Shown: piece after piece, positions 51,261 through 59,889 of the stretch
Layout: each line of letters starts with the position of its first letter
How positions within the stretch are numbered: the first letter of the stretch is position 1
Origin: Gammaproteobacteria bacterium
GTDB taxonomy: Bacteria > Pseudomonadota > Gammaproteobacteria > Ga0077536
Direction of reading: 5' to 3'
Assembly (NCBI GenBank): GCA_024234975.1
Contig: JACKNH010000008.1
Span: forward strand, 124,001-188,000
Length of the DNA stretch: 64,000 nt
The notes under the pieces: model-generated
Databases searched by the model: none
Seen by the model: the letters and a program-made list of their open reading frames with translations, nothing else
Told to the model about the DNA's origin: nothing
Program-made: the position numbers and the translations under genes

Positions 51261-53210
51261 TTCCGGGCGATTGCGAAACAGGTCCAGCGCTTGCGGATTC
51301 GCCAGCGCTTCGGCGTTCTTCACCGCGCGGCCGTGCACCACATCGCGTACCGCCATCTCCACAATCTTGCCGCTCTTGGTGCGCGGTATATCACTGACTT
51401 GCAGCACGCGCGCGGGCACATGGCGTGGCGTGGTGTTGGCACGGATCTGCTTGCGAATGCGGTCGGTCAACGCTTCATCCAGTGTGCAGCCCTCGCGCAG
51501 ACGGACGAACAGCACCACGCGCACATCGTTGTCCCAGTCCTGACCGATAGCCAGCGCTTCGGCAACCTCGTCCAGCTTCTCGACCTGACGATAGATCTCC
51601 GCGGTGCCGATGCGCACACCGCCGGGATTCAATGTGGCATCTGAACGGCCGTGGATGATGATGCCGCCGTGTTCGGTAAACTCGGCGAAATCGCCGTGAC
51701 ACCAGATACCTGGAATGCGATCAAAGTACGCGGCGTGATATTTCGCACCATCGGCATCGTTCCAGAAGCCCGTCGGCATGGAGGGGAATGGCTGGCGGCA
51801 TACGAGTTCACCTTTACCTTCGGACAGTGACACGCCATCGCAGTCAACGATATCCACCGCCAGCCCGAGGCCGCGGCACTGAATCTCGCCCTGCCAGACC
51901 GGCAACAGCGGGTTGCCGAGTACGAAGCAGGAGATGATGTCGGTGCCGCCGGAAATAGACGCGACTTGCGCATTCGGCTGCACATCGCGATAGAGGTAAG
52001 CGAAACTGTCGGGCGACAGCGGCGAGCCCGTGGACATGATCATCCGCATCGCGGCAAGGTCATGGGTTGTGGCCGGCTGCAATCCCGCTTTCAGACAGCT
52101 GTCGACAAACTTCGCGCCGACACCGAAATGCGAACATCCCTCCTGTGCGGCGAAATCGAACAATATTGATCCGTCGCGCGCGAATGGGGAGCCGTCAAAA
52201 AGCAGCAAGGTGGCGTCGGAAGCGAGTGCGGACGCCAGCCAGTTCCACATCATCCAGCCCAGCGTGGTGAAGTAGAACACCTTGTCACCGGGCTTGATGT
52301 CGCAGTGATAACGATGCTCCTTTAAATGCTGCAGCAGGGTACCGCCGGCGCCGTGCACGATACATTTCGGCACCCCGGTCGTGCCCGATGAATACATGAT
52401 GTACAGCGGATGATTGAACGGCAGGCGTTCGTATTGCGGGACCGTGCTATCGGTGAAGGACGAGGTGAACCCGGACAACGTAACGGCATGTTTGATTTGC
52501 TGGATGTCGGGCTGCTCATTCAAGAACGGCGCCACGACAACGCGTTCTACCGTCGGCAGCATGGCGACGATATCCGCCACCTTGGCGCGGATGTCGATGC
52601 GCTTGCCGTTGTACAGGTAGCCGTCGACGGTCAGCAGCAGCTTCGGTGTGGTCTGCCCAAAGCGGTCGACCACGCCTTGCACGCCGAAATCGGGCGAAGC
52701 GGAGGTGAATACCGCGCCGACGGTGGCTGCCGCCAGCATCGCGATCACACCTTCGGCGATATTCGGCAGCAAGCCCGCCACCCGGTCGCCCGGCATGATG
52801 CCGGCCGCTTTGAAGGCCGCCGCGAGGCGCGCGACTTGCGTCAACAACTCCGGCCGGCTGATACGACGCTGCCGCCCGTCTTCACCGTAAAAGATGAGCG
52901 CGTGTTCATTACCGCTGGCCCGTAGCAGGTTTTCGGCAAAGTTGAGGCGGGCATCGGGAAACCAGCGCGCACCCGGCATCCGGTCGAGATGTTCAGCCGC
53001 ACGTCCGCCCCGCTCACCGATGACACCGCAATCTTCCCAGACCGCCGTCCAGAACGATTCCGGCTCGGTGATCGACCACTGCCAGAACGTCGGATAATCA
53101 GCGAATTCCTTGCCCACCGCTTCGGCACAGGTCTGCATCAGCCGGGTCAGATTGGCGGCGGCGATAGCGGCGGCGGAGGGTTGCCAGAGCGGCTGTGCGG
53201 TGGGCGTCAT
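51249..53210 (-). CDS. aacS: acetoacetyl-CoA synthetase
   Basis: A 653-residue ANL-superfamily ligase. The start at 53210 gives the usual N-terminus (PLWQPSAAAI); the longer frame to 53354 would cross into the divergent gene. Motifs: MYSSGTTGVPKCIVHGAGG (AMP-binding P-loop), FYFTTLGWMMWNW, SISGGTDIISCFV and the C-terminal PRTKSGKIVEMAV with the catalytic Lys. The combination LLQHLKEHRYHCDIKPGD is typical of acetoacetate-CoA ligases. It activates acetoacetate with ATP and CoA, salvaging ketone bodies or the acetoacetate released by fumarylacetoacetase. Confidence 0.93.
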   Translation of the reverse strand: MTPTAQPLWQPSAAAIAAANLTRLMQTCAEAVGKEFADYPTFWQWSITEPESFWTAVWEDCGVIGERGGRAAEHLDRMPGARWFPDARLNFAENLLRASGNEHALIFYGEDGRQRRISRPELLTQVARLAAAFKAAGIMPGDRVAGLLPNIAEGVIAMLAAATVGAVFTSASPDFGVQGVVDRFGQTTPKLLLTVDGYLYNGKRIDIRAKVADIVAMLPTVERVVVAPFLNEQPDIQQIKHAVTLSGFTSSFTDSTVPQYERLPFNHPLYIMYSSGTTGVPKCIVHGAGGTLLQHLKEHRYHCDIKPGDKVFYFTTLGWMMWNWLASALASDATLLLFDGSPFARDGSILFDFAAQEGCSHFGVGAKFVDSCLKAGLQPATTHDLAAMRMIMSTGSPLSPDSFAYLYRDVQPNAQVASISGGTDIISCFVLGNPLLPVWQGEIQCRGLGLAVDIVDCDGVSLSEGKGELVCRQPFPSMPTGFWNDADGAKYHAAYFDRIPGIWCHGDFAEFTEHGGIIIHGRSDATLNPGGVRIGTAEIYRQVEKLDEVAEALAIGQDWDNDVRVVLFVRLREGCTLDEALTDRIRKQIRANTTPRHVPARVLQVSDIPRTKSGKIVEMAVRDVVHGRAVKNAEALANPQALDLFRNRPELAS

Positions 53211-53352
53211 ACGATGGATTCCAATGTCCGTACGGTTCGCGACTCTCAGGCGCGCCACTATAAAACAGTCGGCGAGTTCGCGGTAACCGCTGGACGGATG
53301 ACATGGACTGCCGTCGTGTACACTGCCCTGAACGACCGACAAGGAGCCTGTC

Positions 53353-54522
53353 ATGGCCTACCGCATCCTGACCCGCGACGAACATTTCACCGCGCCCGGT
53401 CCCAAGCGCATTCTGACGTTGGACGGGGGGGGCTTGAAGGGCATTGTCACGTTGGGTTTTCTTGCAAGGGTGGAATCCCTGCTGCGTGAACGTCATGGCA
53501 ACGACGCTGGCTTTCGCCTCGCACACTATTTCGATTTGATTGCCGGGACTTCCACCGGCGCCATCATTGCCGCGGCGCTGGCAAAGGGCATGACCGTGGC
53601 GGAAGTCACGGCCTACTACCTGCAGATGGGCACCAAGGTATTCAAGAGCAGCTGGTTCCGCCACGGCGCTGTCCTTGCGCGATACGACGATGACCGCCTG
53701 CGGGACTTGTTGAAGGAGGTGCTGGGTGAAGCAACCACCCTGGGCGATGCTTCTTTGCTCACCGGCGTGATGTTCGTCACCAAGCGCGTGGATACCGGCA
53801 GCCCCTGGCCATTGGGCAACAATCCGCGCGGCCGTTATTTCGGCACGCCGGCAGACCGGCACTACGTCGGCAATGGCGACTACCCGTTGTGGCAGGTGGT
53901 GCGGGCTTCCACCGCGGCGCCGACGTTCTTCGATCCGGAATCCTTCACCATCACCGAAGCCTGCAGTGATCGGCAGGCAGTGCACGGCACGTTCGTCGAT
54001 GGCGGCGTCAGTCCGTTCAACAACCCTTCATTGCAAGCCTTCATGTACGCGACGCTGGCCGGCTATCGCGTCCAATGGCCCAAGGGCGCGGACAATCTGC
54101 TCGTCTGCTCGGTTGGCACCGGCATGGTCGACCCGGCGCGGGCCCCTGCGAAAATCGCCGCCGCCGGTGCGGTGCAGGCGTTGATGTCGCTGATGGATGA
54201 CTGCGCCTCATTGGTCGAAACGATGATGCAGTGGATGGCCGGCGGCACCAAGGTGAAAACCATCGACAGAGAGCTGGGCGACCTGCGCGGAGACTTGCTC
54301 ACCAGCACGCCATTGTTCACCTACTCCCGATACGATGTGTCCTTCACCGCGGATTGCGTGAACGCATTGGTGCCCGGACTTTCGGCGAAGCAGATTGCAT
54401 CACTGAGCGAAATGGACGAGACCGATAATCTCCAGGTGTGGAAGTCGATTGGTGAGAAGGCGGCTGAAACGACCGTCGAAGCCGCGGATTTCCCGCCGCA
54501 ATTTAATCTGCCGGAAGCGTGA
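53353..54522 (+). CDS. patatin-like phospholipase
   Basis: A 389-residue cytoplasmic protein; start after AAGGAG. It has the patatin catalytic set: oxyanion motif ILTLDGGGLKGIVTLG, nucleophile Ser in LIAGTSTGAIIAAALA, and catalytic Asp in FVDGGVSPFNNPS (DGG). A substrate-loop region QVVRASTAAPTFF is also conserved. Overall layout is like the bacterial patatins that include CBASS CapV effectors, but no cyclase is nearby. It likely cleaves membrane phospholipids. It is followed, one base after its stop, by a small tandem-repeat protein gene, so the two are surely translated together. Confidence 0.88.
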   Translation: MAYRILTRDEHFTAPGPKRILTLDGGGLKGIVTLGFLARVESLLRERHGNDAGFRLAHYFDLIAGTSTGAIIAAALAKGMTVAEVTAYYLQMGTKVFKSSWFRHGAVLARYDDDRLRDLLKEVLGEATTLGDASLLTGVMFVTKRVDTGSPWPLGNNPRGRYFGTPADRHYVGNGDYPLWQVVRASTAAPTFFDPESFTITEACSDRQAVHGTFVDGGVSPFNNPSLQAFMYATLAGYRVQWPKGADNLLVCSVGTGMVDPARAPAKIAAAGAVQALMSLMDDCASLVETMMQWMAGGTKVKTIDRELGDLRGDLLTSTPLFTYSRYDVSFTADCVNALVPGLSAKQIASLSEMDETDNLQVWKSIGEKAAETTVEAADFPPQFNLPEA

Positions 54523-54523
54523 A

Positions 54524-54931
54524 ATGACAGACGACACAACCACTGGCAATCTCGCGCGCTATCGCAAGAAGCAACAACAGGTTGTCACCGCCGTGCAGCT
54601 GGCATTGGACACCGACGGGTTCACTTATCGTAAGTGGGGTGGCGTCCAGCGCTGCAAGCCGGGCGACTGGATTGTGAATAACGATGGTGATGTGTATACC
54701 GTTGATGCGGAAAGTTTCGCTGACACATATGCGCAGATTAGCCCCGGTCGCTATGTCAAAACGGCCATCGTCTGGGCGGAAGTCGCGGCCAACGATGGCG
54801 CCATCGAAACCAAGGAAGGCGCGACGCAATACAGCGCCGGTGACTATATCGTCTACAACGGTCCACAACGGACCGATGGTTACGCCGTCAAGACGGAAAA
54901 ATTCCAAAGCATGTACGAACCGGCCGACTGA
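54524..54931 (+). CDS. small tandem-repeat (GD-W/Y-IV) protein partnered with patatin
   Basis: A 135-residue protein with no signal peptide. It contains two related halves. Half 1 (~18-70): TAVQLALDTDG, CKPGDWIVNNDGDVYTVDAE, SFADTY. Half 2 (~71-133): TAIVWAEVAAND, YSAGDYIVYN, GYAVKTEKFQSMY. The shared pattern is G-D-(W/Y)-I-V, a short turn, (V/A)-Y/V, E-x-F and a final Tyr. I have seen similar one-domain repeats beside other genes but know no function. The start at 54524 follows GGAAG and lies one base after the patatin stop, so it could be a regulator, inhibitor or sensor of the phospholipase. Confidence 0.7.
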   Translation: MTDDTTTGNLARYRKKQQQVVTAVQLALDTDGFTYRKWGGVQRCKPGDWIVNNDGDVYTVDAESFADTYAQISPGRYVKTAIVWAEVAANDGAIETKEGATQYSAGDYIVYNGPQRTDGYAVKTEKFQSMYEPAD

Positions 54932-54948
54932 CGCGGCGTCGCCGACGA

Positions 54949-55872
54949 TCAGTCGGTTGTCATTGCCGGCAAGCCAGCCAGCCACGCGGTATCGGCCGGC
55001 CATGCCGGTGCATCTTCGCCGGTGGATTCACCGGCTTCGGCGGCATCATTCAGGTATCTGCGATAGGCCGCGTCGTAGGCATTGAATGTCACCGCCGCCT
55101 GTCCGTACCAGCGCAGGTTATCCAGCGGTTCCCCGGCCAGTCTCGCCGGATCAACCATGAAAGCGCGTACCTTGTCGCGGGCCGCAGCATCGAACTCTCT
55201 TGAATATTCAACCAGACCTTCGCGCAGCGGCGCGCGCCAGTCGCCGGTGAAAGTAGCGCCCTTCAGCCGGATATGGGCGCGCAGGGTGGCAAGGTAATAG
55301 CGGATGCCGCTGCCGGACGGCGCATTGGTGATGGCCTGGCTCAGCGTAGTGAGGTGTCGCGCGGCACTGGCAGCGTCCCAATCCGATCGTCCCGCGGCAC
55401 TCCACCACCACGTCAATGCCTCGTGCGAACGATACAGCCCGAGGTCACGCGCATTGCCGGCATCGTCGACCTTGAATTGCGCAAAGGCCGCGCGCGCCAT
55501 GTTCGGTTTGCCGCCGGTGAGTAACAGCAAGGCCTTGCGCAACTGCAGGGCGTTGACGGTCCGCGCAAGGTTGGGATATTGCGCATTGGCGGCGATGAAG
55601 GCATCGATACGGGCTACCGCGGCATCACGTTGAGCCGCGGCCTGACGTTGAATATCAATGGAGCCGCCAGCACTGCCGGCATCCACCGAATCGGCGGTCA
55701 CCGGCTCGGTCTGCGCGAGCAGCAAAGTGCCCTGGTCCTGCACCAGTCGTTCCGCCAGCGCGGCGTTGGAGGCATCGACTATCGATTTGACCTCTTGTTG
55801 CGTGACACAGCCGTTACCCAGTGCGATGGTTACGGCGAGCAGGACAAAACGTGTAACGTTGCGGAAGTTCAT
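54949..55872 (-). CDS. lipoprotein of unknown function, helical
   Basis: A 307-residue lipoprotein: signal MNFRNVTRFVLLAVTIALG, lipobox LGNGC with Cys 22. The mature chain is mostly helical with a repeat-like spacing of alanines and tryptophans (SHEALTWWWSAAGRSDWDAA, then RYYLATLRAHIRLKGATF), suggesting TPR-like packing. No enzyme motif was found. Its start overlaps the stop of the large upstream gene by 4 bp (ATGA), so the two form one operon. It ends 17 bp from the convergent tandem-repeat gene. Confidence 0.72.
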   Translation of the reverse strand: MNFRNVTRFVLLAVTIALGNGCVTQQEVKSIVDASNAALAERLVQDQGTLLLAQTEPVTADSVDAGSAGGSIDIQRQAAAQRDAAVARIDAFIAANAQYPNLARTVNALQLRKALLLLTGGKPNMARAAFAQFKVDDAGNARDLGLYRSHEALTWWWSAAGRSDWDAASAARHLTTLSQAITNAPSGSGIRYYLATLRAHIRLKGATFTGDWRAPLREGLVEYSREFDAAARDKVRAFMVDPARLAGEPLDNLRWYGQAAVTFNAYDAAYRRYLNDAAEAGESTGEDAPAWPADTAWLAGLPAMTTD

Positions 55873-57839
55873 GCGACGATCTCCTGGCCTGCGACATCGT
55901 AGATTTGCGCTAGCAGTGTCGCGAACAGTGCTTTGAATTCAGGTGTTCCGGGTTGCGGGAAATTTGTGGTCGTAGCGAAGCGTTCGACCAGCGCAACCAC
56001 GGCAATCGGCACGTCTTCCTGCGCCAGGCGTTGACCGATGACCTTGCCGGATTCATCCAGTGCACCGGCAACCACTTCGTTGAGCCGTGTGGTGAGCACT
56101 TGCGCATCTGCAGGCAGTGTGCGCCCGCGCACCGCGACAATTCCCAACACCCGCTGCATGGCGGCGATCAGCGCCGCGCCACCAAGCAGGCGCTTCGGAT
56201 CCTGTTCGGCCGCATCGAGCACCGCGCCGGTCACCGCTTGCGCGAGACCGCCGCGCAACTTCACAAACAACTGTTCATTCGCGGCCACGGCATCGACCAC
56301 CAGCCCGACCAGTGTTTCCGCCTGCACCGTGGAGATGCCCCCGTAGGCCACACGCTCGGCGAGATTACCGGCAACCTCGCCGATGATGTCGGCGAACTTC
56401 GTGTGCAGGAGATCCTTGTTGGAGGCCACCGCGGTCAACGCGCCGGCCACCGTCGCGTCCGCCAGGGAAGCCACGCCGAAGGTGCGCACCGCCGCCATCC
56501 GGCCCAGCACATTGCTCAGCATCGAGTTGACCAGAGTATTGTCCGCGGCGATGACTTCCGGGTAACGCGACAGCACGCCGAGCGTGTCACGCGCATAACG
56601 TTCCAGCGCCGGCTGGGTGAAGGCCTTGCGCAGGCCGGTGTCCGCCACGGTGCCGGCCACTGAAACGATGACTTCGCGCAGCCAATCCTGGCGGATGTCC
56701 TCGGCGAGGATGCCGGGGTCGGCAAATACGTTGATGGCGGCTTCGACCACGGCGATGAACGTCTGCTTGTTTGGCGGACCGTGCTCGAATGCATCAGCCA
56801 ATGCGCCGACCGCAGCGGTCAGCGAGGCATTCAGAATCGCTTCGTCTTCATCCAGCAGTCGCGGGCCGTGGCGCTGAAGCGCGGCGAACCCGGCGCCGAT
56901 CAACGAATGCCAGTTATCGTGGAAGAAGGCTTCGAAATCGCTGGCGTCACCGGCTTTCTCCGCCGCGTGTACCAGCACGTCGGCCAGGATCTGCTCCCAG
57001 ACTTCGGCATCGTCTTCTGACAGGTAATCGGCGCCTTCAGTCAGGACACTACGCAACAGTTCATTGATGCCCTTGCCTTGAAACAGGCCGAACAGGAAAT
57101 CATCCGCATTGGGCGCCTGCGCGCCCGCTCGCGCGACGGCCGACAGCAGTCGCTCCACCCACTCGCGACCACCGGCCAGCGATTCGCGCTCGTCGATAGC
57201 GACCTGCAGCGTAGCGGTAAGCGCCTGGCGCAACACCGCGCCCCAGCCGGTCATGGTGCCGAGATCAGGCTCGGCAAATTTCACCAGTACCGATTCGACC
57301 AGCTCCCGGGTCGGTTCGTGGTTGATGACAAAGCGGGTGTTCTGCGCGGCAACTTCGGTGAGTACATCCAGCACCGTGGCGCCGATACGAAAACCCAGGC
57401 TGTTGGCGCGGAGATCAGTGTCGGCGGCGAGGAAGAAAGTGAAATCGCGAACCTGCGCATCTTCCAGGTTCCAGACGCTGCTGCGCGCCAGCAAGGCTTC
57501 GGCGAACGCGCGGTCAGGTTTGAACAAAGGGGTTGCGATGCTTTCCAGCACACCGTAACGCCGGCAGAGGTCGGTCAGCGTCGCCGGATCGCCATCGGCA
57601 ACAGCTTGTTCGATGTGGCCACGAGCGGTGGCATCCAATTCTACCGAACGAAGAACCGTGCGCAGTGCAGTCCGCATCTTTGGTGCGCTGGGGTTGAGTG
57701 CGACCGCCGGGAACGGCAGCGATATCGCCGAACGCAACGCCGTTTCCTCCGCCTGGATCTCATCCAGCCGTTTGGAAAGTTTCAAGGCACCGGAGACAAC
57801 CGAGACGGCGAGACTGGCAACGTCGGGTGAGATAGCCAT
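55869..57839 (-). CDS. large helical-repeat protein of unknown function
   Basis: A 656-residue protein. The start at 57839 follows AAGGAGGA; the open frame begins at 57905 with no ribosome site. It has no signal peptide or clear membrane helix. It is almost all alpha helix, with many Ala, Val, Leu and Asp, and looks like an elongated solenoid (for example LRQALTATLQVAIDERESLA, GALADAFEHGPPNKQTFI, VAGALTAVASNKDLL). The N-terminus (SPDVASLAVSVVSGALKLSK) may be an amphipathic helix. I recognise no family. It is coupled to the lipoprotein gene by an ATGA overlap, so one product is cytoplasmic or exported by another route and the other is outer-membrane anchored. Confidence 0.7.
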   Translation of the reverse strand: MAISPDVASLAVSVVSGALKLSKRLDEIQAEETALRSAISLPFPAVALNPSAPKMRTALRTVLRSVELDATARGHIEQAVADGDPATLTDLCRRYGVLESIATPLFKPDRAFAEALLARSSVWNLEDAQVRDFTFFLAADTDLRANSLGFRIGATVLDVLTEVAAQNTRFVINHEPTRELVESVLVKFAEPDLGTMTGWGAVLRQALTATLQVAIDERESLAGGREWVERLLSAVARAGAQAPNADDFLFGLFQGKGINELLRSVLTEGADYLSEDDAEVWEQILADVLVHAAEKAGDASDFEAFFHDNWHSLIGAGFAALQRHGPRLLDEDEAILNASLTAAVGALADAFEHGPPNKQTFIAVVEAAINVFADPGILAEDIRQDWLREVIVSVAGTVADTGLRKAFTQPALERYARDTLGVLSRYPEVIAADNTLVNSMLSNVLGRMAAVRTFGVASLADATVAGALTAVASNKDLLHTKFADIIGEVAGNLAERVAYGGISTVQAETLVGLVVDAVAANEQLFVKLRGGLAQAVTGAVLDAAEQDPKRLLGGAALIAAMQRVLGIVAVRGRTLPADAQVLTTRLNEVVAGALDESGKVIGQRLAQEDVPIAVVALVERFATTTNFPQPGTPEFKALFATLLAQIYDVAGQEIVA

Positions 57840-58033
57840 CCATTCCTCCTTGTGGATATGCCGGCCGAGGGCGTGCGGATTCACCGCACTATAGTGCCTC
57901 CTCATGAAGTGTGAAACCGCGAAATCCGGTAACCCGTGGTAAATGCGCCAAGGAAATCCGCGCCGTTGACTTGCAACGGTCGATAGCGCCGTTTATGTTG
58001 CCGACGCATTGACCCGCAGACGGAAATTCAGAT

Positions 58034-58420
58034 ATGCGTACAGCAGCCGAAGAAGCAAATCTCAAACACGTGTTGGAGATGTTCCACCAGGTTCTCGTCC
58101 CGCTGGATTCAACCAAGGTCGATCAATACATCTCACCGGACTATATCCAGCACAGCCAGATGGCGGCGCCGGGTGTCGACAGTCTCAAAGCGTTTCTTGA
58201 TGCGCGACGCGGCGACAGTCCCGACGCCACCCAGGAAATGAAGCGCGCGTTTGTCGATGGTGACCACGTGATACTGCACTACCACGTGCGGCGGTTTAAA
58301 GGTGACCCCGGCTTTGCCGTGATGGACATCTTCCGCGTGGCGGACGGTCTCATCGTCGAGCATTGGGACTGCGTGCAGGAAGTGCCGACGGATTCGCCGA
58401 ATCCCAACTCGATGTTCTGA
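58034..58420 (+). CDS. SnoaL-like NTF2-fold protein
   Basis: A 128-residue protein of the SnoaL-like polyketide cyclase branch. Visible: LEMFHQVLVPLDSTKVDQYI, SPDYIQHSQM (conserved H-x after YIQ), GDHVILHYHVRR, MDIFRVADGLIVEHWDCVQE and the terminal NPNSMF, close to the family-typical N-x-x-M-F end. The function is not certain: members act as isomerases, hydrolases or have no known activity. It is divergent from the helical-repeat gene and convergent with the MetE-like gene, so it is a single-gene unit. A palindromic element follows. Confidence 0.85.
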   Translation: MRTAAEEANLKHVLEMFHQVLVPLDSTKVDQYISPDYIQHSQMAAPGVDSLKAFLDARRGDSPDATQEMKRAFVDGDHVILHYHVRRFKGDPGFAVMDIFRVADGLIVEHWDCVQEVPTDSPNPNSMF

Positions 58421-58479
58421 CTGACCCGCTGCACCACCCATCACCGCCGTCACGCCGGCGCGAACGCAACTTCTTTCCC

Positions 58480-58570
58480 CCGTCATTCCGGACACCGCGC
58501 CAGCGGTGAGCCGGAATCCATGCGGCGCGGCTCGAAGCCGCATGGATCCCCGCTTTCGCGGGAACGACGG
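58480..58570. repeat. palindromic intergenic (REP-like) element
   Basis: A 91-bp folded element between two convergent genes. Its ends pair (CCGTCATTCC with GGAACGACGG, nine of ten). Inside are a perfect 11-bp stem ATCCATGCGGC (58516-58526) with its complement (58537-58547) and a small CCCGC-TTTC-GCGGG hairpin. The GTCATTCC and GGATCCCCGC parts are like the repeats widely scattered between genes in Proteobacteria. Confidence 0.75.
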
Positions 58571-58597
58571 ATAGATGTGATTGGCGACTGGCAGTGA

Positions 58598-59773
58598 TTA
58601 CCAGAGTTGTTCGCTGGCCAGCTTTGCGCCTTCGACCAGCGATGCGAGTTTGGCCCAGGCGAGTTGTGGATGCAGTCTGCCGCCGAAGCCGCAGTCGGTG
58701 CTGGCGATCACATTTTCCCGGCCGACGATGTTCGCGAAGCGGACGATACGGTCAGCCACGGTTTCCGGATGTTCCAGCACGCTGGTCTTGTGCGTGACAA
58801 CCCCGGGAATGATGGCCTTGCCCTCGGGCAGTTTCACATCCTTCCACACCTTCCATTCATGTTCGTGGCGTGGATTGGCGGCTTCAAAGGAATACTGGCT
58901 GGAGTTGATCTGCAACATCAGGTCGATGACGTCCTTCATCGGAATGTCCGCGCTGTGCGGACCGTGCCAGCTGCCCCAGCACAGATGGTAGCGGACCTGA
59001 TCCAGCGGCACGCCTTCCAGCGAATGATTCAACAGGTCGACATGGCCCTTGGCCCATTTGCGGAAGCCGGCGACGTCGTCATTCTTCGAATAGAACATCT
59101 CGTAGATGTTGACCAGGATTGGATCATCAATCTGTACGTTGAGTCCGGCCGCGGTGATCGCGCGGTATTCGTCGCGCATGGCTTCTGCGATCGCGACCGC
59201 CTGCTCTTCATTCGATTGGTAGTATTCCGAAGGTCCTACCTGCACACCGGTGAAGGCCGCACTCATGAAGTTGTCGGTGACATTGACCTTGCCCAGCGCG
59301 GATTTGAAGTTGCCGATGTCACGCTGGATCAGGTTGTGCCCGGTATACGACACCGCGCCGGTGTTGACCGGAAAAACGAACGATTTTTCTTTCCGGCCTT
59401 CCTCCACACCGCCGCCACCGGCCTCGTAGAACTCGCGAAAGTTCAACCAGTCCTTGCTTTCGCCCAGGATCACCCCCAGCGGATTATCCATGGCGTTCAT
59501 TTCACGCAGTTCATAACCGGCCAACCGGTCATAGATGTAAGTGGCCCATGCGCCGTAATCTGTCTCCTCCGACATCGGTTTACCGAACTCACCGTCGTTG
59601 ACCACGTCGATACCGATTTCGGCCTGCTTGCTGACCACGCCATCGATGGCATCGCGCAACACCTGCTCGAGTTGTTCGCCCGACAGCCGCTGGCGGAACG
59701 CTTCGATCAAAGCTGGGGGACGCGGCAGGCTGCCGACGTGTGTCGTGAGGATACGGTCAGTGCTTCGTTTCAT
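58598..59773 (-). CDS. cobalamin-independent methionine synthase-like (MetE C-terminal/UROD-fold) protein
   Basis: A 391-residue single-domain protein like the C-terminal half of MetE. Substrate-binding opening RILTTHVGSLPRP, then ND-GEFGKPM, the zinc ligands likely His/Cys in HLCWGSWHGPHS and Cys in IASTDCGFGGR near the end. Full MetE is about 750 residues; short forms such as this include coenzyme M-dependent methyltransferases, epoxyalkane-CoM transferase-like enzymes and archaeal-type methionine synthases. It presumably moves a methyl or alkyl group to or from a thiol. Its partner methyl donor is unknown. A divergent gene region follows at 59774-59889 with nothing recognised. Confidence 0.82.
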   Translation of the reverse strand: MKRSTDRILTTHVGSLPRPPALIEAFRQRLSGEQLEQVLRDAIDGVVSKQAEIGIDVVNDGEFGKPMSEETDYGAWATYIYDRLAGYELREMNAMDNPLGVILGESKDWLNFREFYEAGGGGVEEGRKEKSFVFPVNTGAVSYTGHNLIQRDIGNFKSALGKVNVTDNFMSAAFTGVQVGPSEYYQSNEEQAVAIAEAMRDEYRAITAAGLNVQIDDPILVNIYEMFYSKNDDVAGFRKWAKGHVDLLNHSLEGVPLDQVRYHLCWGSWHGPHSADIPMKDVIDLMLQINSSQYSFEAANPRHEHEWKVWKDVKLPEGKAIIPGVVTHKTSVLEHPETVADRIVRFANIVGRENVIASTDCGFGGRLHPQLAWAKLASLVEGAKLASEQLW

Positions 59774-59889
59774 CGAATGTGGCCTTTGCTCGTTGACGGT
59801 TGAACGGGAAACATCGTTGACAGATCATCCTAATGCGCTGATGCGCCATGGGCAATCCAACCGGTCCGACGCGGATCAATACATCGCTA

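Noticed and set aside
53353..54931. CBASS anti-phage operon, because the patatin resembles CapV
   Set aside because: No cyclic-nucleotide synthase (CD-NTase), Cap2 or Cap3-type gene lies near. The partner is a small repeat protein with no known signalling domain.
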